A stretch of 64,000 nt of DNA from contig CAUYUJ010020738.1 in the NCBI GenBank assembly GCA_963575745.1, positions 397,638-461,637 of the forward strand. The letters are read 5' to 3'. Of this stretch, positions 40,440 through 52,466 are shown piece after piece (positions within the stretch are counted from its first letter, which is position 1; each line of letters begins with the position of its first letter). The stretch is from Prorocentrum cordatum (lineage: Eukaryota; Sar; Dinophyceae; Prorocentrales; Prorocentraceae). The notes under the pieces were generated by a model, which saw only the letters and a program-made list of their open reading frames with translations, did no database searches and was not told the DNA's origin. The position numbers were made by a program, and so were the translations under genes.

Positions 40440-40850
40440 TAGGATGTGGTGCAACCTATGTGGCGCAACCTATGTGGTGCAGTCTAGGTGGTGCAACTTA
40501 TGTGGTGCAACCTATGGGGTGCAATCTTGGTGGTGTAAGCCCTGCCAATGCAATCTCTGCGGTGCAATCCTGGTGCAATCTATGTGGTGCAACCTGCGTG
40601 GTGCAAGTTAGGCCGTGTAAGCTATGTCAGTGCAGTCTATGTGGTGATACCGATATGGTGAAAGCTATGTGCTGCAATCTACGTGGGCCAAGATATGTGT
40701 CGCAGCTCATGTGGTGAAACAACTGTTCTGTAAGCTACGTAGTGCAATATCTTTAGAGCACTCTATGTGGTGCAAGCTATGTAGTGCAATGCATGTGTTG
40801 CAATCTACTGGTGCATTCTATGTGCAGTAATCTTTGCAGTTCAATCTCTG
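40440..40850 (+). repeat. 14-bp minisatellite TATGTGGTGCAACC
   Basis: About 25 units, clean from 40444 to 40620 and then degrading, with variants GTGCAATC and GTGCAAGC. Confidence 0.9.
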
Positions 40851-41509
40851 GGGCTCTCGTGGGTCTCGCGGTGGTCCTCGTGAAAGCTCCCTCGGGACTT
40901 GGAGAATAGTGGCTGCCATTGCAATTTTCGGAGTGTTTCCTGCACGGTTGCGGGTTTCGTGCCGGCATGTTGTTCGGGCGCGCCTGGCCATCGAGCCTAC
41001 CGGTGCCCTCAGTGGTGCCCCAGGGCTCTTTTGAGTCAACAATCGACCCCGCGCGGGCAGGCAAACGACCGACGCAAGACGCGCTCAATGGTGATGTGGT
41101 TGGAGCGGTGCGGATGGTCCTTTCAAGATGACTTGGAAAACAGCGCTTGCTTTCTACAATACCAGCATTGCGCAATGTTCCGAAATGCTGTCGTGCAGCC
41201 AGGTCGGTAACGCTCTGGGGTTCAACTCGGCCATGCGTAATGCAACTCTGTTCGCGTGCACTCTGCGCTGCAGCACTTGTAATGTTACGCGCGCCTGTAG
41301 TACAACTCTGGAACGTAATCTAATGATTGTTGTTTTAACGTAATGTGTGTTTGGGATACTTTGGGGGTGGTTTTGGGCTCATTACGTTGGCCACACTGAA
41401 GCGCGCTTTGGGTATGGTTTGGGTGCGTTTAGGCGTTTTGAGGTCGGATGGCGGTTCTCTGAGACACACCAGATCATAAACCTACGGGGGCCTTTTTTAA
41501 GTGCGCTTT
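40851..41509. other. No recognised gene
   Basis: Short ORFs only. 41140-41330 has loosely repeated GTAATG / ACTCTG elements. Confidence 0.4.
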
Positions 41510-41860
41510 CTGGACGATCGTGAGCGCTCTTGGGGCCGTCAGCGGTGCCTCTCGGGCCCCTCTTGAGGATACCTTCGCCCATTCTGGGCCATCTCGGGGC
41601 CTCCAGCGCGCATCGGAAGCGAAACGACGAAAACGCACAAACCATTGTTTTTTGTTTTTGGCGATTGGTGGCCTCTTGGGGGGTCCTGGGTGGGGGTCGG
41701 AGAGCACTTGGAACCGCTTTGGAGCAGTATTTGTGGTTTATTGAAGCATGTTGGAGGCAATATTGAGCCATATTCGGCCATCATGAGCCATCATGGAGGC
41801 CAGCTTGACATATCGGAGGCTCTCATGGGGCGACCATGGACGAACAAAGGGCCCTCTGAC
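41510..41860. repeat. Family A minisatellite, diverged copy
   Basis: Includes CTCTTGGGGCCGTC, CATCTCGGGGCCTCC and the internal ATCGGAAGCGAAACGACGAA block also seen near 1550. Confidence 0.55.
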
Positions 41861-42199
41861 ACTTCGCAGAAACCCGAACGATTCGCAGGTACGGTAGGGG
41901 GGTACCCCCCCGAAGGGAAGATGAAGTTTGGAAGAGGCGGCGCATAATTCGTTAGACAACATACGACCAGAGACGGATTGTAGGCGCCCGTTGGATTTCT
42001 CGTTTGGAAGCCCCTCTTTGTCTCAGCGCTTTCCTACACTATGTGTCTACCCGCCTCTGCCGAGCGATGGGTACACCTGATTGAAGTGGCTTGCGCCATT
42101 CCGCCGAGCCCTAGTTGAGTAGAGACGTCCAGGGCGTTCGGCAGGGTATGGTTGAGTTGGAATGGCTGTTTTTGTTGCTCACGCCCGCGAGGGTTCAAC

Positions 42200-42960
42200 T
42201 CTCACGGGCCTGGACGGCTTTGGGCGGCATTTGGTTGGCTCTTTGGGGTTTGTTGAAGGCCTGCTTTGGAGCAGCTTGGGGGCATTTTTCTTGGAGGCCT
42301 CGTGGGGGCCTCTTAGGGGCGCCTCGGAGGTCTCTGGGAGGCTTTTGGGGCCATGGGCTGGGGAAAAGGCTCGATGATGTCAGAAGTGTTCCACTTAGGC
42401 CTTTCCTGGGGCCCTCGTGGGCCGTCCCTGGGGCCCTTGTGGCCGTTTTGGGGCCCTCTTGGAGCTGTATTGGGCAGTTTTCGGGCCCTCTACGGGGCCT
42501 CGCCGTCTTGGGACGATTTTGGGGGCCTTTTGGACCGCATTGGACGCTGTCATAACGAAAATTGCGAGCATGGGGAACGTGCACGTGCACCCACGGGAAG
42601 GAGACAGTGTTTGCCTTTTGGGGCCTTCTCGGCATGTCCTCTGGGAGTTCTGAAGCCGTCCTGGGGGCTTCGTGGGCTGTGTTGACGCCATATTTTACCG
42701 TCACGGGTTTACCCTGGCAGTCCCGACACTCTCTTGGACTGTCTCGGCGCTCTGCTTGGGCCCTCTTGGGCTGTTTTGGGGGCTCTGGAGAACCCCCTGG
42801 GTGTGTCGGCGAGCTCGTGGGTCCCCAGAACGGGATTTTGGACCCCTGGGGAGGGGGAGAGGGGGAGGGGTACAACCAACTGTTTCGCATGCCTTTTCAA
42901 CCCCTGCAGCGGGGGTCTGCGGATATATTCATTGGCCTACGCCGGACCGTCGGAAGCCAT
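42200..42960 (+). repeat. Family A composite element, copy 1
   Basis: 15-bp-period core (42210-42790) interrupted by a conserved block (about 42540-42620: GGACGCTGTCATAACGAAAA, GCGAGCATG, GGGAAGGAGACAGTGTTTGC). It is followed by a conserved right end (about 42820-42930: GGGAGGGGGAGAGGGGGAGG, CAACCAACTGTTTCGCAT, CTGCAGCGGGGGTCTGCGGA). The same order of blocks occurs at 48790-49660. Confidence 0.65.
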
Positions 42961-43059
42961 GGATGCCTGTCTTTTGGTGCCGTGCGTTCATCTGGTAGCC
43001 CCCACTCTGTGCTCAAAAAGGTTCATGCCTGGTCGTTGTCTCTTGGGTGCCGCGGGGTA

Positions 43060-43260
43060 TAGACGTTCCAGGGTCCATTTCGATCCGACCGATTCGATTC
43101 GATATCGATGGTGCCAGCTCGATCAGAACCGAGTCCGATATTCTGAATGTCCGATGCGGCCCGACGCTCGTATCCGTGACGTTGCCGCCCGATGCGACGC
43201 GCATTCCAAATCGATCCGATCTCCCGATTCGATGCTGACTAGTCCTTCCCCTTCTCCTTC
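43060..43260 (+). repeat. Dispersed repeat R3, copy 2
   Basis: GATCCGACCGATTCGATTCG-type degenerate units ending CTCCCGATTCGATGCTGACT. Related to 10400-10525. Confidence 0.5.
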
Positions 43261-43597
43261 TTAGGTTTGGTGGGGGGGTTCTGCCTCCAGGAACACCCGT
43301 GCCAGGCCTGGATAACCGAGTCGGCAAACCTTGCGGTCCAGACATGTTGACGTCTCGCCTTTCCTTCCGCCAACCTTCCACCATTTTCCGCTGGCGAACC
43401 CATCTCTGTTCTGTTTCCGCCGGCTTACGCTAGCCTTCCGCTGGCTTTTGCGGAAGCCGATTGCCGGCCAAGGCGAGGTTTTCTGGAGCGCGCAAGATTG
43501 TCCCCTCCTTCGTTTGGAAAGGCTTCCCCTGGCTACTTACATCAGGTCCCTGCCTCCATCTCCTCCCTCTGCGGAATAACACAGCCTTAAACATTCG

Positions 43598-43705
43598 GTG
43601 ATTCGTGCAGATTTCTTGCGTCGGCGCTGGGCCCACCCTGGCGGCGCCTCTGGTGCCGACGCGCGAAGCGCCCTGGTGAAGAGGGTACAGCGCCGACCCA
43701 CGAAA
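43598..43705 (+). repeat. Dispersed repeat R2, copy 2
   Basis: GTGCAGATTTCTTGCGTCGG then GCCCACCCTGGCGGCGCC and CAGCGCCGACCCA match 9982-10095. Confidence 0.55.
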
Positions 43706-44873
43706 TGCGTGCGAGTCTCCGAAAGGTTATGCCTATGTAGTGATCTGTTCTCCCATGCACAGCCCTTGACCGCATCTTGCCCTCGCCCCGCTCACTCCGC
43801 GATGCTTCCCCTTCCAGCCCCTTCCCAGGATCCCGTCCCGGCTGGGCTACGGTGCCGAGGGTGGCGGGAGGGACATACCCCCGGACGCAGACCTCGAGTT
43901 TGATGTAGAGTTGCTGGCCATCGACCGAGCCGAAGAGAAAAGCGCGCGAGTTATGGAGTCCTCTCCGTTCTCGAATTTGGAGGGGGGAGGCGTGTGTGAA
44001 GCAGGCTGGGTGAGAGGACATTGGGAACACGATTGTCAGTAGCACGTCGGCCAAGATCTGCAGCCAGTTGTGGAGCAAGTGATGCGAGAAGACTAAGGCG
44101 TTAAACCAGGGGTAACTGAAGGCGCGAGGCGAGATTACGTATACGTGTCTTGCGGCATGGACAAACACAGCATGACACCAGATGCCACACATTTGCTCAA
44201 ACGCATGTAGGTCAAATGTTGCAAGATTGTAACGCGTTAGTGACACAGGATGTGGTTTCATGGGGAACCTGAACCCATGACTGGGTGAGAGATTCTTGTG
44301 TGTACAGTACGTATATATAAAGAGAGGGGACATGTGAGACAAGAGGATTCAATTCACGTCAAGTGCTTTGCCATTTACCATGGGCACCAGGGTCGCTTCG
44401 CGAAGATTACACACCGAATTTGAGACAAGCCATGGCACGCGCATGAACGACCTCGATGGGTAAGAGATGCACGCGATGTTGAGCAATTCAGGGGAAACTC
44501 AACAACATTAACCTTCACCCTTTGTGTAGAACAAAATGTGAGGCACATTGCGCAGGACTCGAAGCACAATTTGAGCCACATGTGCCAGAATGCCATCAAC
44601 AACACGTCAATGAACATGATAAGCTTGGTTTGCCGTATGTCTGATACGCCCTTCAAAGTATAACCGTGCGCATGCATGATGTTGGCTCTGGCGATGGCGT
44701 GCGCTTCAGGGGCAGGGTTGCAAGGTATCCAATGCTTCGCAGCTGCCCGATCTTCTGTACGTTTATTCCCAGCAACGTATAAGGGAAATGTGGAGATGAG
44801 TTGCGGCAGTTCGCACTGGGCTTTCGAGAACTACGGGCATCCGAGGACAACATACCGTAGTTCATCATATTAG
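43706..44873. other. No recognised gene; upstream of the sulfotransferase
   Basis: Base composition becomes more balanced than in the flanking GC-rich repeats. The last bases CATCATATTAG immediately precede the sulfotransferase ATG, so the AG could serve as a spliced-leader acceptor. Confidence 0.35.
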
Positions 44874-46865
44874 ATGCGGGTGCAGCAGTGCGGCAAGAGT
44901 CTCAGTGTGTTACTTACTATCTTCCTTGTCGGGTTTGGCTTCTCACTTGCATTGCTGGTGACAGTGCCACGGCACGAGTTTAGGGTCTTGGGATTGTTCA
45001 ATGCTACCCCCAGTATTTCCTTAGACACATATTCTTTTAGACATTCATTGTCAGCGAATGCAGGCCAGGACATAGCACTACCAGAGATGTTGAATGGTAC
45101 TTCTGTTCTCAGCAGCCCGTTGCCAGCGACAACATCCCTTCCACGCTCAATGGGGCAGTCTGGCAATGAGGAGCCCAATGGCACTGTGTTGAGCGGTTTT
45201 GTTAGGAAGGCGGCCGTCCCTCACGACCACAAGGTAGGCTTGTGCGTTTGGGTTTCGGACAAGTACAGATTCATTGGCATTTACTTTCCTGAAGTTGGTG
45301 CGAGCAGGGTTCTCCAGGGATTGAAGGCAGCCCTGTGCGGTATAAGTGGAGCCTCCTCTAGCAAAACGTCTTGCAGCGATATCAGAGTTCTTGACCACGG
45401 CCAGGGACATTCCTAAAAGACAACAGCGAGTTGCTCGCTTGACATGCCCTCGAAGGTAAAATGGAAAGAATACTTTGTATTCGCTTTTGTAGCGAATCCC
45501 ATTGCCCGCCGCATCGGTATGATTCGAACTTGCATGAGTGAGCTCACATGCGTCACGTGCCTTCGACACGACTGTGGTCGTTGTCACGCCAACCATTGCG
45601 ACGGCTTACACACAAGGGTTACATCGCCGTCGAATGAACCCTACGTGGACTACGTCGGGCACAGGGAAGCCTACAAGTTTCATTTGAAGACCGTGCTGGG
45701 TGAGGTGGAGCAGAGGTACCTGCACGCTACCGGGACGGGCTTGCGTGTGTTTGATCACAGTGTGTTGAGTGGGACTGACCCTTCAGACACTAATGACCTC
45801 CCTATATTCTCGAGTTGCGAAGGTTGCCTTGAAACGGTACTGCAAATTTACAGGAACGATGCGGTTCTGTTTGGGTACCGGTCACGGGTCAATGGCAACG
45901 CCATTGCAAGCTCGGCACAGGAGGTTCCAGCTCCAACCACTGCCACAGCGCACAGGCCGGCTGCCCTCAGCGGATACGTGCAGAAGAAAGCGCTCCCTCA
46001 TGACAACGATAAACACAGGCCGTTATAAATCTGGGTTTCTGATAAGTATAAGTTCATCGGGCTCAAGTTTGCCAAGGTTGGGGGAAGCACGGTTCGGAAA
46101 GTGCTCATGGAGTCTTTGTGTGGAGTCACCTACCCCGATGCATTTGGATCTCAGTCGAAGTGCGATGATATGTCCCTGCTCGATCATGGTCAAGATGCCG
46201 TGGCGTATGAACGAGGGCAAAGGGTTTGGCGGGCTTGTAGACGAGAGCTTCCATCGCGGGAGAAGTGGAGAGACTATTTTGTGTGGGCTTTTGTGAGAAA
46301 TCCTTTTCTACGTCGCGCTTCCATGGTAAGATATTGTATGGATGGGCACGCTTGCGACGCTTGTGTTAAGGAGGATTGTGGCCGCTGCTCCAGCGTACAT
46401 TGCTTGGCAATGTATCCGAACGTTGTTTCACCTGATGACCAGCCGTATGTTGATTATATCGGTCATACCGAAACGTTACATGACGATTTGAATCAGATTT
46501 TTCATGAGGTGCAGCGCCGGTTGATGAATGCGTCTGGAATTGGAATCCGGTGGTACAATACAACGGATATGACGAGCATGCAAGTCAACAAAGCAAGCGG
46601 CAGTCGTATAGCCGAGAGGAGCACTTCTTTCGATATTTTCGCAAAGTGCCCAGACTGCATCAAATCAATGCGGCAGAAATATAGGCACGACGTGGATCTG
46701 TTCGGCTATGCTGTGCCATCCGCAGAAGATGTAAACGCGTCTATATGTGAACCTTCGGCAGATCCCGCCGCTGTTCTTGGGTTGTTGGGCACGGGCGCGT
46801 GTGGCCTTGTCTATCGAGAGTCCGCGATGGGGCAAGGAGGGATATCAGGCAATTGGTATACCTGA
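44874..46865 (+). pseudogene. Tandemly duplicated Golgi-type sulfotransferase, two in-frame stops
   Basis: One frame runs from the ATG at 44874 to TGA 46863, broken only by TAA at 45414 and TAA at 46026. Residues 10-31 (LSVLLTIFLVGFGFSLALLV) form a signal-anchor, typical of type II Golgi sulfotransferases, followed by N-glycosylation sequons (NATP, NGTS, NGTV). Two homologous domains follow, starting LSGFVRKAAVPHDH (about 45190) and LSGYVQKKALPHDN (about 45968). Both resemble PAPS-dependent carbohydrate sulfotransferases (Sulfotransfer_2 type): Cys-rich middle (CVTCLRHDCGRC / CDACVKEDCGRC) and YVDYVGH/YVDYIGH. Domain 2 keeps the phosphosulfate loop (FAKVGGSTVRK) and FVRNPFLRRASM; domain 1 has FPEVGASRV and FVANPIARRIGM, losing the key Lys, Arg and Ser. 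It would transfer sulfate to glycans if expressed. Confidence 0.8.
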
Positions 46866-47209
46866 GGAAGCGATGGAGGTTACGGTCAGGAACGGTTGCT
46901 CAGCGTGTCGCGCCGCTGGTAATGGCCCACCAAAGTTCGGCGCGACGATCTAAACGCGCCCCGGGCACCGAGCATGAAAGGTGGGAGCATTTCCCAGCCT
47001 CCCGCCCCGCAGAGCGGAGCGACACGCTATCAGCTTGCAGGGCGTGCCGTGTCGCAGGGGCCGCCTCCGCGACACGTTAAGCAATTTCCTTGACAGTGTC
47101 ACGCGACAGGTACGAGTGATCGAGCAGGCGTGGAACGATTGAAGCAACATATTCTCGGCCACGCTCCTGGAATCTCCTGAGAATATGTTCGGGAATGCTG
47201 TGGGTTCCT
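46866..47209. other. No recognised gene
   Basis: GC-rich stretch downstream of the sulfotransferase with GTGTCGC/GCGACAC elements in both orientations. Confidence 0.35.
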
Positions 47210-47370
47210 GGCATGTGGGTCTCCTCGGCGCATATATTAGGCGGGCTTTTCGGAGGTCTTTTGGTGGCCTTTTTGGTGGCCTTGGAGGTGCATCTTGGGG
47301 TACTCTGGGAGGCCTTTGAGGGACCTCGTGGAGGGGTCTTGGGACCATCCTGGGAACGGATTTCCAACCA
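47210..47370. repeat. Family A minisatellite, short copy
   Basis: GGAGGTCTTTTGGTGGCC and GGCCTTTGAGGGACCTCGTG units. Confidence 0.55.
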
Positions 47371-47654
47371 TGTTCCGTTGGTCCGTTCGCGGCCACTTCG
47401 GAACATAATTTCGGCGGTGGGATGGGGAGTCATCATTGCGACGGTGCCCCTGCGTTCTGGCGTGTTTTTGTGGTTGTTAAACCATCACTGATGAAGAATA
47501 AGTATCGTTGATCCTACCGGGTGCTCATTGTGTTTTTCAAGTGAAGTGTTCCTCCCGGGGCTCGCATACTGTTTTTTACCAGGGAAAATCTTGCGCCTCA
47601 TATTGGATTGCTGGGCCCCGAAGAACTACCACAATAATGGCTCCCGCTTGATGC

Positions 47655-47870
47655 TTCCTCACAAGGTATTCAAAATGGCGCTCTCGCGCGGGATTGCCTC
47701 ACAATGTATGCAGGAATTTTGCTCTGGCGTTGTACTTCCTCGCAATGTGTTGAGCCGCCGCGCCCACAACATTCAGGAACCACGCTCTCGAAGGGGATTT
47801 CCTTTTGGTGCACTTGGGAAGTGCGCTGTCGCTCGAGACTGCCTCGCGATTCATGCAGGACTGACGCTTT
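47655..47870 (+). repeat. Degenerate tandem repeat of about 38-40 bp
   Basis: Units begin CCTCACAAGGTATTC, CCTCACAATGTATGC, CCTCGCAATGTGTTG, CCTCGCGATTCATGC with GCGCTCTCGCGCGGG-like interiors. Confidence 0.6.
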
Positions 47871-48789
47871 AGCGACCCATCCGCTCGACCCTTCCGTTTG
47901 GGCGTGCCCGACCCGCCCCGCCCGACCCGCCCGTTTGGTTTTGCCGTTTGGTGTTCTGTTCCTCACCACTTCCTGCTCCCCCCTCCTGCTCATCTCTGTC
48001 GTGCTTCATCCCTCTCTCTCCTCCCGGTGTCCTTTCCCTCCTTCTTTGTCCTGCCTTGGGGGTTGCGGTGGCAGGTCAGGAAGATTTACCTCCAAGGGCG
48101 TACGATCGAAGACGTAGGGGACGGGTGTCGAGGGTTTGGTATGTACTATGCGTATATGTATGTATGTGTATATCTAATACAGGTGTTGGTTGACAGGCGA
48201 TCATGTGAAAACGAACCATTTTAAAGCATTGTTGTTGCTGCTGCTGTTCGCTCGCTCCCTCTCTCTATTATTTGTTCGTCCTCTCTCTCTCTCTCTCGCT
48301 CGTTCTCGCTCTCTCTATTCAAGTGGCTTGCGCCATTCTGTCGACCCTCCAGAGGGAGACGTTGGAGGAATGATTTGCTGACATGGCGGAGGATTCCCTG
48401 AATGGTTGGCGACGCGTGACGAGGAGGATAGGGAGTGGGAGGGCGGAGATGAGGACGACTACAAGGAGAACAGTACGAAGAGGAAGTGGGGGCAGAGAAT
48501 GACGCGGATGACGACGACAAGGGTGCGACTCACGAAGTGCCGTCTGAGATGGCGGAGGAAACTCGACAGGGTGTAGCGGCGACGCAGGCTGGGGGGCGAG
48601 AAAAGGAGGGGGGAGAGGAGGACGATAACGAGGAGGGGAAGTAGGAGGAGGAGGAGGAGGAGAAGGAGAAAGAGAGAGAGAGAGAGAAGAAAGCGACGAA
48701 GACAATGCTGCTCGTGAGAAAGGTGAATAGTACGACGATTGTGGAAGTGATGCAGCGAGCCAACAGCCTCTTGGATACATATGATGGGC
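47871..48789. other. C/T-rich and G/A-rich simple sequence, no gene
   Basis: CCCGCC units at 47905-47935, (CT)n at 48245-48325, and GGA/GA tracts at 48410-48700. Confidence 0.6.
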
Positions 48790-49685
48790 TCTGAGGGTGC
48801 CTATAGGGGCATCTTGAAGAGCTCTTTGTGGAACTTGGTTGGTTTTTGATGTTTCTTTGGGGCCTATTGGGGTCCTGTTGTGGCTTCCTGGGGGCTTCTT
48901 GAGGCCTCCTCTTTCTGGAATGTGTTGGGCTCGTGGGACTTCTTGGGGGCCTACTGAGGTCCTCGTGGGGCTTCTTGAGGGCTTCGTGGAGGCCTCTTGG
49001 GGCCTCTTGTCGGCGCCTCAGGGGCTTCTGGGGGGCTCTTTGGGCCAGATGGGGGGGGGGGAAGGCTCGAAATGTCATTTCGTATTTTGCTACTGAGCCC
49101 CCCCTCAGGGCCCTCCTGGGGCTCTCTTTGGCCGTCTTGGGGCCCGAGGGGCCGTCTTGGGGCCTTCTTGGGGTGTCATGGGGCTCTTTTGGGGGCCTCA
49201 GATGCCGCCTTGAGGCGATCTTTGGGGCCCTTGGGCCGTCCTGGACGGTGTCAAGACGAAGAAGGCGAGCATGCTAAACAAATTCATGTGCCGAAGGGAA
49301 TGAGACGATGTTTGCGGTTTGGTGCTCTCCCGGCGGCCTGTTGAGAGCACTCTTGGGCAGTTTGGGGGCTGCCTCCTGGGCCATCTCGAAGCCATCTTGG
49401 ACCGTCGTGGGGCTACTGCCCTTGACCGTATCGGCGCTCTCATGGACTCGTTTAGCGCTCTGTTTTGGCCCCTCTTGGCCGTCTTGGGGTTCTTTTCGGG
49501 GCTCTGGAGGCACTGGGAGAGGCGCTGACGAGTTCTCCAGAGGACCCCGCCCTTCAAACGGCAGTTTGGATTCCACGGGAGTGGGGAAAGGAGAGGGAAG
49601 ACAGCCAAATATCTCACATTTGTTTTCACCCCCAGCAAGCGGGGATCGGCAGATCTTGATGTGCATGTCCACTTTGTGTAGTCAG

Positions 49686-49700
<15 letters not shown>
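48790..49700 (+). repeat. Family A composite element, copy 2
   Basis: Same block order as 42200-42960: 15-bp-period core, internal GGACGGTGTCAAGACGAAGA / GCGAGCATG / GAGACGATGTTTGC block (about 49240-49315), and right end GTGGGGAAAGGAGAGGGAAG ... CAAGCGGGGATCGGCAGATC. Confidence 0.65.
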
Positions 49701-49716
<16 letters not shown>

Positions 49717-49722
49717 TATACA
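49687..49722 (+). repeat. TATG tetranucleotide microsatellite
   Basis: Nine to ten TATG units ending in TATATACACACA, directly at the right edge of the family A element. Confidence 0.95.
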
Positions 49723-49959
49723 CACATGAACACAGAAGATCAAAGACGCCCACGGCGAGTCAGCGCCGCCCTCTGCCATTTAGGATACGCCTGCGAGGCC
49801 AAACGTTCGTGCAACGTTTTTGGCCACGCATGCATTCCCCCAGCCGTTTTGGAAGCCCTTCGGGGAACACGCTGGGGAGGAAGATGAGGAGGTGGAGAGG
49901 GAGGAAACAGGAGAAGAAGGGAAAAGGAGAAGGAGCAGGAGGAGGCGGAGGAGCAGGAG

Positions 49960-50385
49960 GCCTCTTGGGAGCCTCTGGAGCTTCTTGGGGGACCTCCTGG
50001 CCCGTCGGACGCCGTCGGAAGCCGTCATGGGCGTTTGGGGGCCCTCTTGGGCCGTCTTGGGGCCCTCTTGGGGCCGTCTTCATTTTGGAGGCATTTGGAG
50101 CCATTTGGGGGCGATCTTGGGGGCGCATGAGGCCGTTTTGGGCCGTCGGATACCGGAGGAAAATCAATGAGTTTGGCCTCTTCGGACCTGCCTTGAAGAC
50201 CCCTTGGACGCCTATTGGGTCTTCTTCGGGGCCTCTTGGGCGTTTCCTGGGGACTTCTTTGTCTATCTTGAACCATCTTGGCGGTCTTGGAGGCACCTTG
50301 GGACCGTCTTGGAGGCCATCTTGAGGAAATTTTTGGTTTTTTGTTGAGCCATCTTGGCCGTCTTGGGGGCGTCCTGCCGACTTTG
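49960..50385. repeat. Family A minisatellite before the LINE
   Basis: The cleanest 15-bp periodicity in the window, for example GGGCCGTCTTGGGGCCCTC then TTGGGGCCGTCTTC near 50045-50080. Confidence 0.75.
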
Positions 50386-50394
50386 AAGCTCCAC

Positions 50395-50580
50395 CCGAGG
50401 CCCCAGTGGCGACGGCCGCATGCGTCTCCCCCGCCCATATTGGCACACCCCTCGCACGCTTCGTGGCCCCATAGGGAGCTCCATCGAAGGCCCCAAAGGC
50501 CGCGCCCGCATGGCAGAGCCGCGCCCATGTCGGTGCACGCCTCACACGTCTCATGGCCCCATGGGCATCTACACCAAGTG
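50395..50580 (+). repeat. 90-bp satellite remnant (about two units)
   Basis: CATAGGGAGCTCCATCGAAG at 50471 and the neighbouring CGCATGCGTCTCC and TCGCACGCTTCGTGGCC match the main array. It ends 50 bp before the upstream ORF of the LINE. Confidence 0.8.
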
Positions 50581-50629
50581 CCCCAATGGCACCGCGTGGC
50601 GAGACACGCAGCAAATCTCCGCAGCAGCC

Positions 50630-52466
50630 ATGGGCGCTGATGTTCAGCCCCCGTCTCGCGCGACAATCACCGACTCCGAGTTGCAGATCTTCCGGTACTT
50701 AGCTCTCGTTCGTGCGAGCGGCTTCACCCAGCCCGACGACGTACGGCGCACCACCATCGAGTTCTCCAGCAACTGGGAGCGCCTCGAGCACATCCTTCAT
50801 CGACTCGCCTACCAGCCAGAACCCGCAGACCCTTGGACTGTGCTCGGCTTCGGCCCCCTCGATGGCCCTGAGCCCGAGGAGGTGGACATCTGCGCCCGCG
50901 CGCGGGCGGCTCGCGCGCTGCGTTCCCTCGCGCGAGACGTGGCGCGGGACGAGGGCGGTCTTCGCCAGGCCCAGGCCGTCGATGCAATCTTCGTCGCCGC
51001 TGGCGCGAAGTGCGAGGAGCTGCTAGCAGAAGCCAGGCGCGCGCGCTACCGCACCCGCCCTGCCAAACCCGCCTGGTGGAAGGAGCTGGGCAAGAACGCG
51101 CTTGCAGCCGTCTCGTCCCACCTCGCCCCCGTCTTTACGCAGCGTCACGCAACGGTCGCGGCTCTTGGATGCTGCCACCGACCGCTCGCAGACCGCCCAG
51201 TCCCACCGGCAGCGCGGCGCACTTTGGGAATAGGGCGACGAGCAGGCCGCGGGGTTGCCTGCAGGTCAGAAGGACCTCGCTTGGGCACCCGAAAGCAAAG
51301 ACGCCTTCGGCGGGGTCCGCGCGCAGTTTCTTCGGCCCGAGCCGGACCGTGCGCCGGAGGCCCTCTACCTCTTGGCGCCCGTGCCGCACTTCTACGGGGT
51401 CGACGCCGCTGCCCGGCTCCTCGGCCTCTGGACGCGCCCCGTGTTAGGGGAGGGGTTAGCCGCCGCGGTCAGGAAGGTCACGATCGTCTTGCAGCCACTG
51501 GAATACGTGCTTCCTGGCCCCCGGCATGTCCGTCAAGGGCTCGCTTGCTTTCGCATGTCGCGCCGCCCCCAGCGCGGCTACCCCGCTCGCCCCCCCCCAT
51601 GCAGGTGGAGGAGTACAACGCCTTCGCCGTCGACGCGAACGCGAACCAGGCACGTCCCCGGAATCATGCGAAAGCTCGCCGACCGGCGCAACGCTGGCGC
51701 CTCGGAGAGGCACCCGACGCGCAGCCCGAGCAGCACCGACGCCAGGAGCCGAGTTCGGTTGGAATTTATCTTCGCTGAGCGCCTGTCCGATGTGGCCCTG
51801 GAGATGCGCATGCTGGAAATCGAGCGCCGCGTCCTGGACATCGGGAGCTGCATCGGATTCAAATCCACGTGCACTGATCCGGACGCGCCCAGTCTCGAAT
51901 GTTTCTCCCCGCTGGCCGTGGCAAAGATCAGCTCGCTCTGCTCGCAGCTCATCTTCCTTCAGCGACAGGGCCCCGCTCCGCGCGGAGGCTTCGACGGAAA
52001 CGCGGACGCAGTCTACGAACGACGCTGCGAAAGTGGACGAGGCGCTCACTATCGCGCGCAAATGTGGGGGCGCCATTTCGCCGCCATCGACGCTAGGCAT
52101 CCCGCCATCGTCGACCGCGTCACCGAGCTTCGGATCAATGGCGAGGTCGGCCATGACAGCAAGGGGGGTATCACCAGACTGCTGCAGCACGCCTGCCACG
52201 CCCAGGCCCTGTCTCCATCCGGCGCCAGACACGCGCCGCCCGCAGATCGGCACCTCGACGCGCCCCTTGAACCTCAGCCCCGCAGCCCCATCCAGGCCGC
52301 GCGCGGGCATACCTGGGCAGCAGTGCAGACGCTCGCAAACTCTACCATGCGCCGCGCGGGCAGGCCCTCCAGATCGGCACCGACAAAGTCTCCATCGCTG
52401 TGCCGAACGACGCTCTGGAGGCCATTTCTGTGTCGGGAAACGGGGCGCGGGGGAGGTGAGGGGTAG
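50630..52466 (+). pseudogene. Upstream ORF of the LINE or unrelated unknown gene
   Basis: The ATG at 50630 (GCCATGG) opens MGADVQPPSRATITDSELQI, helical to about 51160 (SNWERLEHILHRLAYQPEPA; KPAWWKELGKNALAAVSSHL), then switches frame. The second frame carries TAG 51231 and continues with KDAFGGVRAQFLRPEPDRAP, APVPHFYGVDAAARLLGLW, and later VRLEFIFAERLSDVALEMRM and LAVAKISSLCSQLIFLQ to TGA 52464. No zinc knuckle or RRM is recognisable, so the assignment as ORF1 rests on position. Confidence 0.45.

Noticed and set aside
49308-50324. 338-codon Trp/Gly/Pro ORF
   Set aside because: Built from the family A 15-bp repeat plus the TATG microsatellite.
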